Shown here piece after piece: positions 28,517 through 36,228 of a stretch of DNA of 64,000 nt; position 1 is the first letter of the stretch; every line of letters begins with the position of its first letter. The notes below the pieces were generated by a model. It saw only the letters and a list, made by a program, of their open reading frames with translations, was not told the origin of the DNA and searched no databases. The stretch is from assembly GCF_012395815.1 (NCBI RefSeq), contig NZ_JAAZQQ010000002.1, positions 744,001-808,000 of the forward strand, written 5' to 3'. This DNA is from Roseicyclus persicicus (GTDB lineage: Bacteria > Pseudomonadota > Alphaproteobacteria > Rhodobacterales > Rhodobacteraceae). The position numbers and the translations under genes are program-made.

Positions 28517-29241
28517 CCGGCACCGGCCGCCTGATGCCCCGCCGGCGCGAGGTCCACCCCGTCGCCAGCGACCCCGACTACAAGACCTCGGTCAGCCGCG
28601 CGCCGACCTGGCCGCTCCTGTCGATGGAATCGACCCCGTCCGAGGAAACCGGCCCCCGCTTCGGCCATTCCCTGATCGGGCCGCTCGACAACAACCTGAT
28701 CCTGAACTTCACCCAGGGTCAGGCGCCGGCTGTGGGCGAACGCATCCGCGTCCATGGCCGGGTGCTGGACGAGACCGGCCGCCCGGTGCCCCACACCCTG
28801 GTCGAGATCTGGCAGGCCAATGCCGGCGGGCGCTACCGGCACGTCAAGGACACCTACTTCGCGCCGCTCGACCCGAATTTCGGCGGCTGCGGGCGGACGC
28901 TGACGGATGGCGAGGGCCGCTACGAGTTCCTCACCATCCGCCCCGGCGCCTACCCCTGGCCTAACCGGGCCAATGACTGGCGGCCGATGCACATCCATTT
29001 TTCCGTATTCGGCCACGCCTTCGGCCAGCGCCTGATCACCCAGATGTATTTCGAGGGCGACCCGCTGATCGCCCGCTGCCCCATCGCCGCGACGGTCAGG
29101 GACCGGTCCCAGCTCGACCGGCTGGTGGCGCCGCTCGACCTGCAGAATTCCCGCCCGATGGACTACCTCGCCTACAAGTTCGACATCGTCCTGCGCGGCC
29201 GCCGGCAGACGATGTTCGAGAACAAGCCGCAAGGGATGTGA
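28513..29241 (+). CDS. pcaH: Protocatechuate 3,4-dioxygenase beta subunit
   Basis: The iron-bearing subunit of the intradiol dioxygenase that opens protocatechuate to 3-carboxy-cis,cis-muconate. The 242 residues keep all four Fe(III) ligands: Tyr108 (GGRYRH), Tyr147 (GAYPW), His160 and His162 (RPMHIHFS). The N-terminal extension before residue 70 is usual for the beta chain. It overlaps pcaC and is followed 3 bases later by pcaG. Confidence 0.95.
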   Translation: MTGTGRLMPRRREVHPVASDPDYKTSVSRAPTWPLLSMESTPSEETGPRFGHSLIGPLDNNLILNFTQGQAPAVGERIRVHGRVLDETGRPVPHTLVEIWQANAGGRYRHVKDTYFAPLDPNFGGCGRTLTDGEGRYEFLTIRPGAYPWPNRANDWRPMHIHFSVFGHAFGQRLITQMYFEGDPLIARCPIAATVRDRSQLDRLVAPLDLQNSRPMDYLAYKFDIVLRGRRQTMFENKPQGM

Positions 29242-29244
29242 GCC

Positions 29245-29844
29245 ATGGTGCAACCGATTGACCTGCTTGTGGAAACCGCCAGCCAGACGGCGGGGCCCTA
29301 CGTCCATATCGGCTGCATCCCCAGCTTCGCGGGGTTGGCCGGTGTCTACCCCGAGGACCTTGGCCTGTCACCCATAGCGGAGGGGGCGCAGGGCGAGATC
29401 GTCACCATCACCGGCGCGGTCCATGACGGCATGGGCTGGGCGATGCGCGACGCGATGCTGGAAAGCTGGCAGGCCGACGCCCAGGGCCGCTATCCCGGCA
29501 CGCCCGGCGCCGACCCGCATGTGTCGGGCTTTTGCCGCTTCGCCGCCGACAAGGACACGGGCGAGTTCACGCTGCGCACCGTGCGGCCCGGCGCGGTCGC
29601 GCTGCCAGACGGGCGGCGGATGGCGCCGCACATCTCGCTCTGGATCGTGGCGCGCGGCATCAACATCGGGCTGCAGACGCGGATCTACTTCGAGGACGAG
29701 GACAATTCCGCCGACCCGCTGCTCGCCCGGATCGAACAGCGCCCGCGCGTCGAGACGCTGATCGCGAAGAAGACGGGCGAGGGCCGGTTCCGCTTCGACA
29801 TCCGCCTGCAGGGCGCGGGCGAGACCGTGTTCCTCGACCTCTGA
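29245..29844 (+). CDS. pcaG: Protocatechuate 3,4-dioxygenase alpha subunit
   Basis: The 199-residue partner of PcaH. It starts with TASQTAGPYVHIG, has the beta-sandwich segments MLESWQADAQGRYPG and RRMAPHISLWIVARGINIGLQTRIYF, and lacks the complete iron ligand set, as expected for the non-catalytic alpha chain. The subunits assemble as alpha-beta protomers. It is translated from the pobA-pcaCHG transcript. Confidence 0.94.
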   Translation: MVQPIDLLVETASQTAGPYVHIGCIPSFAGLAGVYPEDLGLSPIAEGAQGEIVTITGAVHDGMGWAMRDAMLESWQADAQGRYPGTPGADPHVSGFCRFAADKDTGEFTLRTVRPGAVALPDGRRMAPHISLWIVARGINIGLQTRIYFEDEDNSADPLLARIEQRPRVETLIAKKTGEGRFRFDIRLQGAGETVFLDL

Positions 29845-29847
29845 GCC

Positions 29848-31122
29848 GTGACCGGGCCGGTTCTCATCGCGGGCGGCGGCATCGGCGGGCTGGCGCTGGC
29901 GCTGACCCTGCACCAGGTCGGCGTGCCGGTGCGGGTGTTCGAGGCCGCGCGCGAGATGCGGCCGCTGGGCGTGGGCGTGAACCTGCAGCCGAACGCGGTG
30001 CGGGAGTTGTATGACCTTGGCCTCGGGGCGGATGTCCTCGACCGCGTCGGCGTGCCGGTGCGGGAATGGGCGCTGGTGGGCCTGAACGGGCGCGAGGTCT
30101 ATGCCGAGCCGCGCGGCACCTTCGCCGGCTACGACTGGCCGCAATACGCGGTGCACCGGGGCGCGTTCCACATGGCGCTGTACGACGCCGTGCGGGACCG
30201 GCTGGGGCCCGGGGCGGTGACGCTGGGGGCGCGGGCCACGGGCTATGCGCAGACGGCGGACAGCGTCACGCTGCGGCTTGCCCATGCTGACGGCGCGGTG
30301 TCGGAGGTGCAGGGCGCGCTGCTGATCGGGGCGGACGGCATCCATTCGGCGCTCAGGGCGCAGATGCACCCGGACGACCCCGGGGTGCAATGGGGCGGCG
30401 GGATCATGTGGCGCGGCACGGTCCGGGCGAATCCGCTGCGCACCGGGTCGTCCTTCGTCGGCCTCGGGACGCACCGGCAGCGCATGGTGATCTACCCGAT
30501 TTCGGCGCCGGATGCCGACGGCATGGCGCTGATCAACTGGATCGCCGAGGTGACGGTGGACCCCGCCCACGGCTGGCAGCAGGAGGGCTGGTTCCGCCCC
30601 GTGGCCGTGGCCGATTTCGTGCATCATTTCGACGGGTTCCGCTACGACTGGCTGGACGTGCCGGCGATGCTGGAGGGTGCCGAGGCGGCCTGGGAGAACC
30701 CGATGATCGACCGGGAGCCGCTGCCGACATGGGTGCAGGGGCGCCTGGCGCTGATGGGCGATGCGGCGCACGCGATGTATCCCACGGGCTCGAACGGCGC
30801 GAGCCAGGCCATCGTCGATGCCCGGACGCTCGGCGCGATGCTTCTCGCCCACGGCGTCACCCCGGCGGCGCTGGCCGCCTATGACGACAGGCTCTGCGCC
30901 CCTGTTTCGGCGCTCCAACTCCGCAACCGGGGCGCGGGGCCCTTTGGCCTGCTGACGCTTCTGAACGACCGCTGCGGCGGCGTGTTCGACGACATCGACG
31001 CCGTGATCCCGCCCGAGGAACGCGCGGCCTTCATGGCCGGCTACAAGGCCGCCGCCGGCTTCGCCAAGGACACGCTCAACGCCGCGCCCCCCACGATCCC
31101 GCCCGGCGCGCGGGTCGGCTAG
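29848..31122 (+). CDS. FAD-dependent aromatic-ring monooxygenase
   Basis: A 424-residue group A flavoprotein monooxygenase. Motifs are the FAD Rossmann LIAGGGIGGLALALTLHQVG, the DG motif IGADGIHSALRAQMHP and GDAAHAMYPTGSNGASQAI. It resembles salicylate- and phenazine-type hydroxylases more than PobA. The GTG start lies 3 bases after pcaG, so it belongs to the pca operon. It may hydroxylate another aromatic acid, feeding the same ring-cleavage route (inference). Its stop overlaps the convergent phnF stop in a shared CTAG. Confidence 0.82.
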   Translation: MTGPVLIAGGGIGGLALALTLHQVGVPVRVFEAAREMRPLGVGVNLQPNAVRELYDLGLGADVLDRVGVPVREWALVGLNGREVYAEPRGTFAGYDWPQYAVHRGAFHMALYDAVRDRLGPGAVTLGARATGYAQTADSVTLRLAHADGAVSEVQGALLIGADGIHSALRAQMHPDDPGVQWGGGIMWRGTVRANPLRTGSSFVGLGTHRQRMVIYPISAPDADGMALINWIAEVTVDPAHGWQQEGWFRPVAVADFVHHFDGFRYDWLDVPAMLEGAEAAWENPMIDREPLPTWVQGRLALMGDAAHAMYPTGSNGASQAIVDARTLGAMLLAHGVTPAALAAYDDRLCAPVSALQLRNRGAGPFGLLTLLNDRCGGVFDDIDAVIPPEERAAFMAGYKAAAGFAKDTLNAAPPTIPPGARVG

Positions 31123-31835
31123 AGCCCCTCGGGCCCCAGCGTCAGCGCCACCCGCTCGCCCGCGAACCAGCTGCGCCCGAATTCCACCGGCCGTCCCTCC
31201 GCATCGACGTTCACCGCCACCGTCCGCAGGATCGCCGCGCCCGCGGGCAGCTGCAGCTGCGCGGCCAGCGTCGGCGTGGCGGGCTTGGCGGTGATCTCGG
31301 TCGTGGCGCGGGTGTAGTCGGCCACGCCCTGCGCCCCCAGCGCCGCGGTGACGGAGGGGTGGGCCCGCAGCGCCGCCAGCATTCCCGGCAGGCGGTCGGC
31401 CGGGAACACCGAGCGGAACAGCGCGATCGGCGCGCCGTCGGCGAGGCTGAGGCCCTCGTAGACATGCACCGCCGCGCCGGGGGGCAGGGCGAGGGCGGCC
31501 GCCTCCTCGGCGTCGGCGGCGCGGGTGTCCAGCATCAGGATGCGCTTCTCCGGCACGCGGCCGGCGGCCAGCAGGTTCTGGTGGAACCGCACCCGGCGGC
31601 CCAGCGGGTAGGCGGTGGGCCGGTGCCGCACGTAGACGCCCGCGCCACGGCGGGCGTGGACGGTGCCGGCCGCGGCGAGGTCGGCCAGCGCGCGCCGCAC
31701 CGTGTGGCGGTTCACGCCGAAACGGTCGGCCAGCTGCGCCTCTGTCGGCAGCCGGTCGCCGGGGGCGTAGTGGCCGCGCGCGATCTCGGCCGAGATCTGG
31801 TCGCGGATCGAGGTCCAGAGGGGGCTGCGGCCCAT
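31119..31835 (-). CDS. phnF: PhnF, GntR-family regulator of phosphonate genes
   Basis: A 238-residue GntR/HutC regulator. The winged helix covers about 5-70 (GDRLPTEAQLADRFGVNRHTVRRALADLAAAGTVHARRGAGVYV) and a UTRA ligand-binding domain follows (YEGLSLADGAPIALFRSVF, VEFGRSWFAGERV). It is divergent from phnG, as in other C-P lyase loci, and presumably represses the phn operon. I start at 31835. A Pho-box-like pair lies directly upstream of its start codon. Confidence 0.88.
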   Translation of the reverse strand: MGRSPLWTSIRDQISAEIARGHYAPGDRLPTEAQLADRFGVNRHTVRRALADLAAAGTVHARRGAGVYVRHRPTAYPLGRRVRFHQNLLAAGRVPEKRILMLDTRAADAEEAAALALPPGAAVHVYEGLSLADGAPIALFRSVFPADRLPGMLAALRAHPSVTAALGAQGVADYTRATTEITAKPATPTLAAQLQLPAGAAILRTVAVNVDAEGRPVEFGRSWFAGERVALTLGPEGL

Positions 31836-31837
31836 GG

Positions 31838-31855
31838 CTGTCACCGAAGTTTCAC
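31838..31855 (+). promoter_or_regulatory. Possible two-unit Pho box upstream of phnF/phnG
   Basis: CTGTCAC (31838-31844) and GTTTCAC (31849-31855) are spaced 11 bp start to start, the period of PhoB half-sites. The pair lies about 50 bp upstream of the phnG -10 and covers the phnF leader. Two units only, so moderate to weak evidence. Confidence 0.4.
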
Positions 31856-31896
31856 GAGGGCAGGCTTGAACCGACTCGGGCCCTGTGCGATGGAGT

Positions 31897-31925
31897 TTGT
31901 ATAGTTGTATAATAATTGGACAACT
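31897..31925 (+). promoter_or_regulatory. phnG promoter and candidate PhnF operator
   Basis: An AT-rich island in GC-rich DNA. A direct repeat of TTGTATA (31897-31903 and 31905-31911) overlaps a perfect -10 hexamer TATAAT at 31908-31913. An inverted repeat AGTTGT (31903-31908) / ACAACT (31920-31925) covers the same bases. The position over the -10 and just before phnG (start 31933) suits repression by PhnF. Confidence 0.55.
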
Positions 31926-31932
31926 TGCCAAG

Positions 31933-32385
31933 ATGTCTGCGCAAGATCCCCTAGAGGCCCGCAAGGCCCGCCTCTCGACGCTGGCCCGCGCGCCGGCCGA
32001 CCGGCTGCTGGCGCTTTGGCGGGCCCATGCGCCCGAGCCGCCCGCGCACCGGCTGTTGCGCGCGCCCGAGATCGGCACGGTGATGGTGCGCGGCCGGGCG
32101 GGGGCCACGGGCGCGCCCTTCAACCTTGGCGAGATGACGGTGACGCGCTGTTCGGTGCGGCTGGCCTCGGGCGCGGTGGGCCACGGCCATGTGCAGGGGC
32201 GCGACAAGGCGGCGGCGCTGGCGGCGGCGCTGATCGACGCGCTGGCCGAGGACGGGCAGGGGGAAGCGGTCGAGGCCGCGATCCTTGCGCCCCTGCGCGC
32301 CGAGGACGCGGCGCGCAAGGCCGCGCGGGCGGCAAGGGCCGCGGCGACGAAGGTCGAGTTCTTCACCATGGTCCGGGGGGAATAG
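31933..32385 (+). CDS. phnG: PhnG, C-P lyase complex subunit
   Basis: A 150-residue subunit of the PhnGHIJ core. The sequence RLSTLARAPADRLLALW and APFNLGEMTVTRCSVRLASGAVGHGHVQGRDKAAALAAALIDAL are typical PhnG. Within the complex it supports transfer of the phosphonate to the ribose of ATP by PhnI. First gene of the plus-strand operon. Confidence 0.95.
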   Translation: MSAQDPLEARKARLSTLARAPADRLLALWRAHAPEPPAHRLLRAPEIGTVMVRGRAGATGAPFNLGEMTVTRCSVRLASGAVGHGHVQGRDKAAALAAALIDALAEDGQGEAVEAAILAPLRAEDAARKAARAARAAATKVEFFTMVRGE

Positions 32386-32389
32386 CGCG

Positions 32390-32956
32390 ATGGACGTGAC
32401 CCATCTGGAGGGCGGTTTCGCCGACCCCGCCCGCGACGCGGCCCATGCCTTCCGCGCCGCGTTGCAGGCGATGGCGCGGCCGGGGCGGATCGAGGTCGTG
32501 GCGGGGGTCCAGCCGCCCGCGCCCTGTTCGGTGGCCGCCGGCGCGCTGATCCTGACGCTCTGCGACACCACCACGCCGCTGTTTCTCGCGCCGTCCCATG
32601 ACGACCCCGCCTTGCGCGGTTGGATCACCTTCCACACCGGCGCGCCGCTGGTGGGGGCTGCGGAGGCGATGTTCGCGCTGGGCACCTGGGCCGCGCTGCA
32701 GCCCGTCACCCGCTTCGCCATCGGCACGGCGGAATACCCCGACCGCTCGGCCACACTGATCGTGGAGGTGGACGTCTTGACGAACGAGGGCGCCACCCTC
32801 ACCGGCCCCGGCATTAAGACCGAGGCGCGCCTGTCGCTGCCCGAGACGGAGGCGTTCCGGCAGAACCGCCGCCGCTTTCCCCTCGGCTTCGACAGCTATT
32901 TCACCTGCGGCGACCGGCTGGCCGGCCTGCCGCGCAGCACGCAGGCGGAGGGCTAG
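32390..32956 (+). CDS. phnH: PhnH, C-P lyase complex subunit
   Basis: A 188-residue PhnH: LEGGFADPARDAAHAFRAALQAMARPGRI at the N-terminus and ALILTLCDTTTPLFLAP, FRQNRRRFPLGFDSYFTCGDRLAGLPRST near the end. PhnH is a dimeric PLP-transferase-like fold without PLP that scaffolds the complex. The ATG lies 4 bases after phnG. Confidence 0.95.
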   Translation: MDVTHLEGGFADPARDAAHAFRAALQAMARPGRIEVVAGVQPPAPCSVAAGALILTLCDTTTPLFLAPSHDDPALRGWITFHTGAPLVGAAEAMFALGTWAALQPVTRFAIGTAEYPDRSATLIVEVDVLTNEGATLTGPGIKTEARLSLPETEAFRQNRRRFPLGFDSYFTCGDRLAGLPRSTQAEG

Positions 32957-32959
32957 GCC

Positions 32960-34051
32960 ATGTATGTCGCGGTCAAGGGCGGCGAGCGCGCCATCGACAA
33001 CGCCCACGCCTGGCTGGCCGAGGAACGGCGGGGCGATCCGTCCGTCGCGGAGCTGTCGCTGCCGCAGATCCGCGAACAGCTGGCGTTGGCCGTGAACCGC
33101 GTGATGGCCGAGGGCTCGCTTTACGACCCCGACCTCGCGGCGCTGGCGATCAAGCAGGCGCGTGGCGACCTGATCGAGGCGGTGTTCCTGATCCGCGCCT
33201 ACCGTACCACGCTGCCCCGCTTCGGCGCCTCGCACCCCGTCGACACCGGCGCCATGGCCTGCGACCGGCGCATCAGTGCCACCTTCAAGGACCTGCCCGG
33301 CGGCCAGATCCTCGGGCCGACCTTCGACTATACCCACCGGCTGCTCGACTTCGCGCTGGCGGCCGAGGGGCTGGACCCGCCGGCGGCCCCGCAGGCCGAG
33401 GCGTCGGCCGCCCCGGTGCCCCATGTCACCGGCTTCCTCGCGGCCGAGGACCTGATCCAGCCCGAGCCCGAGGGCCCGGCCACGCCCCGCGACCTGACCC
33501 GCGAGCCGCTGGATTTCCCCGCCGACCGGCCCCTGCGCCTGCAGGCCCTGACCCGTGGGGACGAGGGCTTCGTCCTGTCGATGGCCTATTCCACCCAGCG
33601 CGGCTACGGGCGCAACCACCCCTTCGTGGGCGAACTCAGGATCGGGACGGTGGCGGTCGAGATGGACATCCCCGAGCTGGGCTTTGCCATCGAGATCGGC
33701 GAGGTGATGCTGACCGAATGCGAGACGGTGAACCAGTTCACCGGCTCGAAGACCGAGCCGCCGCAGTTCACCCGCGGCTATGGCCTCGTCTTCGGGCAGA
33801 CCGAGCGCAAGGCGATCTCCATGGCGCTGGTCGACCGGGCGCTGCGCTGGGAGGAGCTGGGCGAGGACAATGTCGGCGCGCCGGCGCAGGACGCGGAATT
33901 CGTGCTGTACCACGCCGACAACGTGCAGGCGACGGGGTTCCTCGAACACATCAAGCTGCCGCATTACGTGGATTTCCAGTCCGAGCTGGAGCTGGTCCGG
34001 CGGCTCAGGGCCGAGGCGATGGGCGCGGCGCAGAGGGAGGCAGCGGAATGA
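32960..34051 (+). CDS. phnI: PhnI, nucleosidase subunit of C-P lyase
   Basis: A 363-residue PhnI that, with PhnGH and PhnL, swaps adenine of ATP for the phosphonate to yield ribose 1-phosphonate 5-triphosphate. It begins MYVAVKGGERAIDNAHAWLAEERRGD and contains HVTGFLAAEDLI and MAYSTQRGYGRNHPFVGELRIG, all conserved. It starts 3 bases after phnH. A 387-bp gap occupied by an opposite-strand gene separates it from phnJ. Confidence 0.95.
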   Translation: MYVAVKGGERAIDNAHAWLAEERRGDPSVAELSLPQIREQLALAVNRVMAEGSLYDPDLAALAIKQARGDLIEAVFLIRAYRTTLPRFGASHPVDTGAMACDRRISATFKDLPGGQILGPTFDYTHRLLDFALAAEGLDPPAAPQAEASAAPVPHVTGFLAAEDLIQPEPEGPATPRDLTREPLDFPADRPLRLQALTRGDEGFVLSMAYSTQRGYGRNHPFVGELRIGTVAVEMDIPELGFAIEIGEVMLTECETVNQFTGSKTEPPQFTRGYGLVFGQTERKAISMALVDRALRWEELGEDNVGAPAQDAEFVLYHADNVQATGFLEHIKLPHYVDFQSELELVRRLRAEAMGAAQREAAE

Positions 34052-34053
34052 GC

Positions 34054-34356
34054 CTAGTCGCCGCCATCCCCGTCGCCGTCGCCGTCCCCATCCCAGTCGT
34101 CGCGCGGGTCGCGGGTGGAGCGGCGCTCGGTCCCGTCCATCTCGATCCACACGTAGACGGACAGCCCGCCCTCCTGCTCGACCCGGAGGCTCCGCCGCCG
34201 GCGCAGGGCAAGCCAGCTGGCGCGGATCGCGAACAGGCCGAACACCGGGACGAGGATCGCCAGCGCCCGTTCCCAATCGGCCAGCTCGGACAGGGTGCCG
34301 AGGATCAGCGCCGTGCTGACCACGGTCCAGAGGATGGCGAAGATCAGCGCGTACAT
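34054..34356 (-). CDS. Small antisense membrane protein between phnI and phnJ
   Basis: I do not recognise this 100-residue protein. It has two hydrophobic helices (about 2-22 and 30-50), a basic loop ALRRRRSLRVEQEGG, and an acidic tail RDDWDGDGDGDGDGGD made by a hexanucleotide repeat. It lies on the opposite strand inside the phn operon and fills most of the phnI-phnJ gap. The start at 34356 is the first Met before the hydrophobic stretch; its ribosome-binding site is weak, so expression is uncertain. Confidence 0.55.
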   Translation of the reverse strand: MYALIFAILWTVVSTALILGTLSELADWERALAILVPVFGLFAIRASWLALRRRRSLRVEQEGGLSVYVWIEMDGTERRSTRDPRDDWDGDGDGDGDGGD

Positions 34357-34438
34357 GGCGGGCGGTCCGGGGCTGCGGGACGTGGCGCGGGTCTGGGCGA
34401 TCAATCCGGCATCATGATGGCGATTTCGCGGGGATGAC

Positions 34439-35275
34439 ATGAGCGGCACGGACTACAACTTCGCCTATCTCGACGAGCAGACCAAGCGGATGATCCGCCG
34501 CGCGATCCTGAAGGGGGTGGCGGTGCCGGGCTACCAGGTGCCCTTTGCCAGCCGCGAGATGCCGATGCCCTATGGCTGGGGCACCGGCGGCGTGCAGGTG
34601 ACGGCGGCCTGCCTGGTGCCCGAGGACCGGCTGAAGGTGATCGACCAGGGCGCCGACGACACCACCAACGCGGTGTCGATCCGCAAGTTCTTCCAGAAGA
34701 CGGCGGGCGTGGCGGTGACGGAGCGGACGGCCGAGGCCACCGTGATCCAGACCCGCCACCGCATCCCCGAATTGCCGCTGACCGAGGACCAGATCCTCGT
34801 GTACCAGGTGCCGATCCCCGAACCCCTGCGGTTCCTCGAACCCTCCGAGGTCGAGACCCGCAAGATGCACGCGCTGGAGGACTACGGGCTGATGCACGTG
34901 AAGCTCTACGAGGACATCGCGCGGCATGGCGAGATAGCCACCGCCTATGCCTACCCGGTGAAGGTGGAGGGGCGCTACGTGATGGACCCCTCGCCGATCC
35001 CGAAGTTCGACAACCCGAAGCTCGAGTCGGCGGCGTTGCAGCTGTTCGGGGCGGGGCGGGAGCAGCGGATCTACGCGGTGCCGCCCTATACCCGGGTAGT
35101 GAGCCTCGATTTCGAGGATCACCCCTTCGACCCGTCGAAGGCGGCGCACCCCTGCGCGCTGTGCGGGGCGGAGGACAGCTATCTCGACGAGGTGATCGTG
35201 GACGACGCGGGGGGGCGGATGTTCGTCTGTTCCGACACGGATTACTGCGCCGGGCGGCGGGAGGCAGCGGCATGA
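34439..35275 (+). CDS. phnJ: PhnJ, radical SAM C-P lyase
   Basis: The catalytic enzyme that cleaves the C-P bond of ribose 1-phosphonate 5-phosphate to alkane and cyclic phosphate. The 278 residues keep the iron-sulfur cysteines as C-x2-C-x21-C-x5-C (Cys239, 242, 264, 270) and the glycyl-radical region near residue 32 (VAVPGYQVPF). GGGGATG precedes the ATG. Because an antisense gene precedes it, its distance from phnI is unusual for this operon. Confidence 0.95.
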   Translation: MSGTDYNFAYLDEQTKRMIRRAILKGVAVPGYQVPFASREMPMPYGWGTGGVQVTAACLVPEDRLKVIDQGADDTTNAVSIRKFFQKTAGVAVTERTAEATVIQTRHRIPELPLTEDQILVYQVPIPEPLRFLEPSEVETRKMHALEDYGLMHVKLYEDIARHGEIATAYAYPVKVEGRYVMDPSPIPKFDNPKLESAALQLFGAGREQRIYAVPPYTRVVSLDFEDHPFDPSKAAHPCALCGAEDSYLDEVIVDDAGGRMFVCSDTDYCAGRREAAA

Positions 35276-35281
35276 GCGGGG

Positions 35282-35372
35282 GCGAAAAACGCGCGTTTTT
35301 CGCGCCGGAAATCCCGGGATTTCCGGGTCGGAAAACTGCAGTTTTCCGGTCCGTTTTGCTGCAGCAAAACGG
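35282..35372. repeat. Tandem array of four perfect palindromes (phnJ-phnK gap)
   Basis: Four loop-less palindromes lie side by side with 1-2-base spacers: 35282-35303 (half GCGAAAAACGC), 35305-35326 (half CCGGAAATCCC), 35329-35348 (half CGGAAAACTG) and 35351-35372 (half CCGTTTTGCTG). Each is perfectly self-complementary over 20-22 bp with its own sequence. They could form RNA hairpins that tune phnK expression, or bind protein. Not a CRISPR, since the units differ and have no spacers. Confidence 0.9.
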
Positions 35373-35412
35373 CGCCCTTTCCGGGGCGGGGTGCGGGGTC
35401 GGCGATGTCGCT

Positions 35413-35445
35413 CCCGAAGGGCGCATTTGGAGAAAGATGAAGGGG
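35413..35445 (+). repeat. Interspersed repeat, copy A
   Basis: CCCGAAGGGCG, then ATTTGG, then GAAAGATGAAGGGG, ending at the phnK ribosome-binding site. Nearly identical to copy B at 39339-39371 and related to copy C at 60041-60073 on the other strand. Confidence 0.75.
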
Positions 35446-35453
35446 AGGGGCGC

Positions 35454-36224
35454 ATGACGCCGCTGCTCGAGGTGCGGGGCCTGACCAAGGCCTATGGCGG
35501 GCGGATCGGCTGTGCCGAGGTGTCCTTCACCCTCTGGCCCGGCGAGGTGCTGGGGATCGTGGGCGAAAGCGGGTCGGGCAAGTCGACGCTGCTCAACTGC
35601 CTTGCGGGGCACCTGGCGCCGGATGCGGGCCAAGTGATCTTCGACACGCGGGGTGAGGGGCCGCGCGACGTGCTGGCGATGACCGAGCCCGAGCGGCGGA
35701 TGCTGGGCCGGACCGACTGGGCCTTCGTGCACCAGAACCCGCGCGACGGGTTGCGGATGCGGATTTCCGCGGGTGGCAACGTGGGCGAGCGGCTGATGGC
35801 GGTGGGCGCGCGGCATTACGGGGAGATCCGGGCGCAGGCCGCCGACTGGCTGGCGCGGGTGGAGATCGCCGAGGGGCGGATCGACGACCGGCCGAGCGCC
35901 TTCTCGGGGGGGATGCAGCAGCGGCTGCAGATCGCGCGCAACCTGGTGACGGGGCCGCGGCTGGTGTTCATGGACGAGCCCACGGGGGGCCTCGACGTGA
36001 GCGTGCAGGCCCGGCTTCTCGACCTGATCAGGGGGCTGGTGCGGCGGATGGGGCTGTCGGCCATCGTGGTGACGCACGACCTGGCCGTGGTGCGGCTGCT
36101 GGCGGATCGGCTGATGGTGATGAAGGACGGCCGCGTGATCGAGACCGGGCTGACCGACCAGGTGCTGGACGACCCGCAGGCGCCCTATACGCAGCTGCTC
36201 GTCAGCTCCGTCTTGCAGGCGTAA
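35454..36224 (+). CDS. phnK: PhnK, ABC-type ATPase of the C-P lyase complex
   Basis: A 256-residue soluble ABC protein that docks on PhnJ. Walker A GESGSGKST, signature FSGGMQQRLQIA, Walker B LVFMDEPTGGLD and GGRIGCAEVSFTLWPGE at the N-terminus fit PhnK. The ATG at 35454 follows GGGGAGGGG supplied by repeat copy A; an upstream in-frame extension runs into the repeat. The palindrome array lies between phnJ and this gene. Confidence 0.93.
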   Translation: MTPLLEVRGLTKAYGGRIGCAEVSFTLWPGEVLGIVGESGSGKSTLLNCLAGHLAPDAGQVIFDTRGEGPRDVLAMTEPERRMLGRTDWAFVHQNPRDGLRMRISAGGNVGERLMAVGARHYGEIRAQAADWLARVEIAEGRIDDRPSAFSGGMQQRLQIARNLVTGPRLVFMDEPTGGLDVSVQARLLDLIRGLVRRMGLSAIVVTHDLAVVRLLADRLMVMKDGRVIETGLTDQVLDDPQAPYTQLLVSSVLQA

Positions 36225-36228
36225 GCCC

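Noticed and set aside
15049-31122. Catabolic region as a genomic island
   Set aside because: No integrase, tRNA junction, direct repeats or compositional shift visible; looks like ordinary accessory chromosome.
35282-35372. CRISPR-like repeat array
   Set aside because: Repeats are each different perfect palindromes abutting with 1-2 bases; no spacers and no cas genes.
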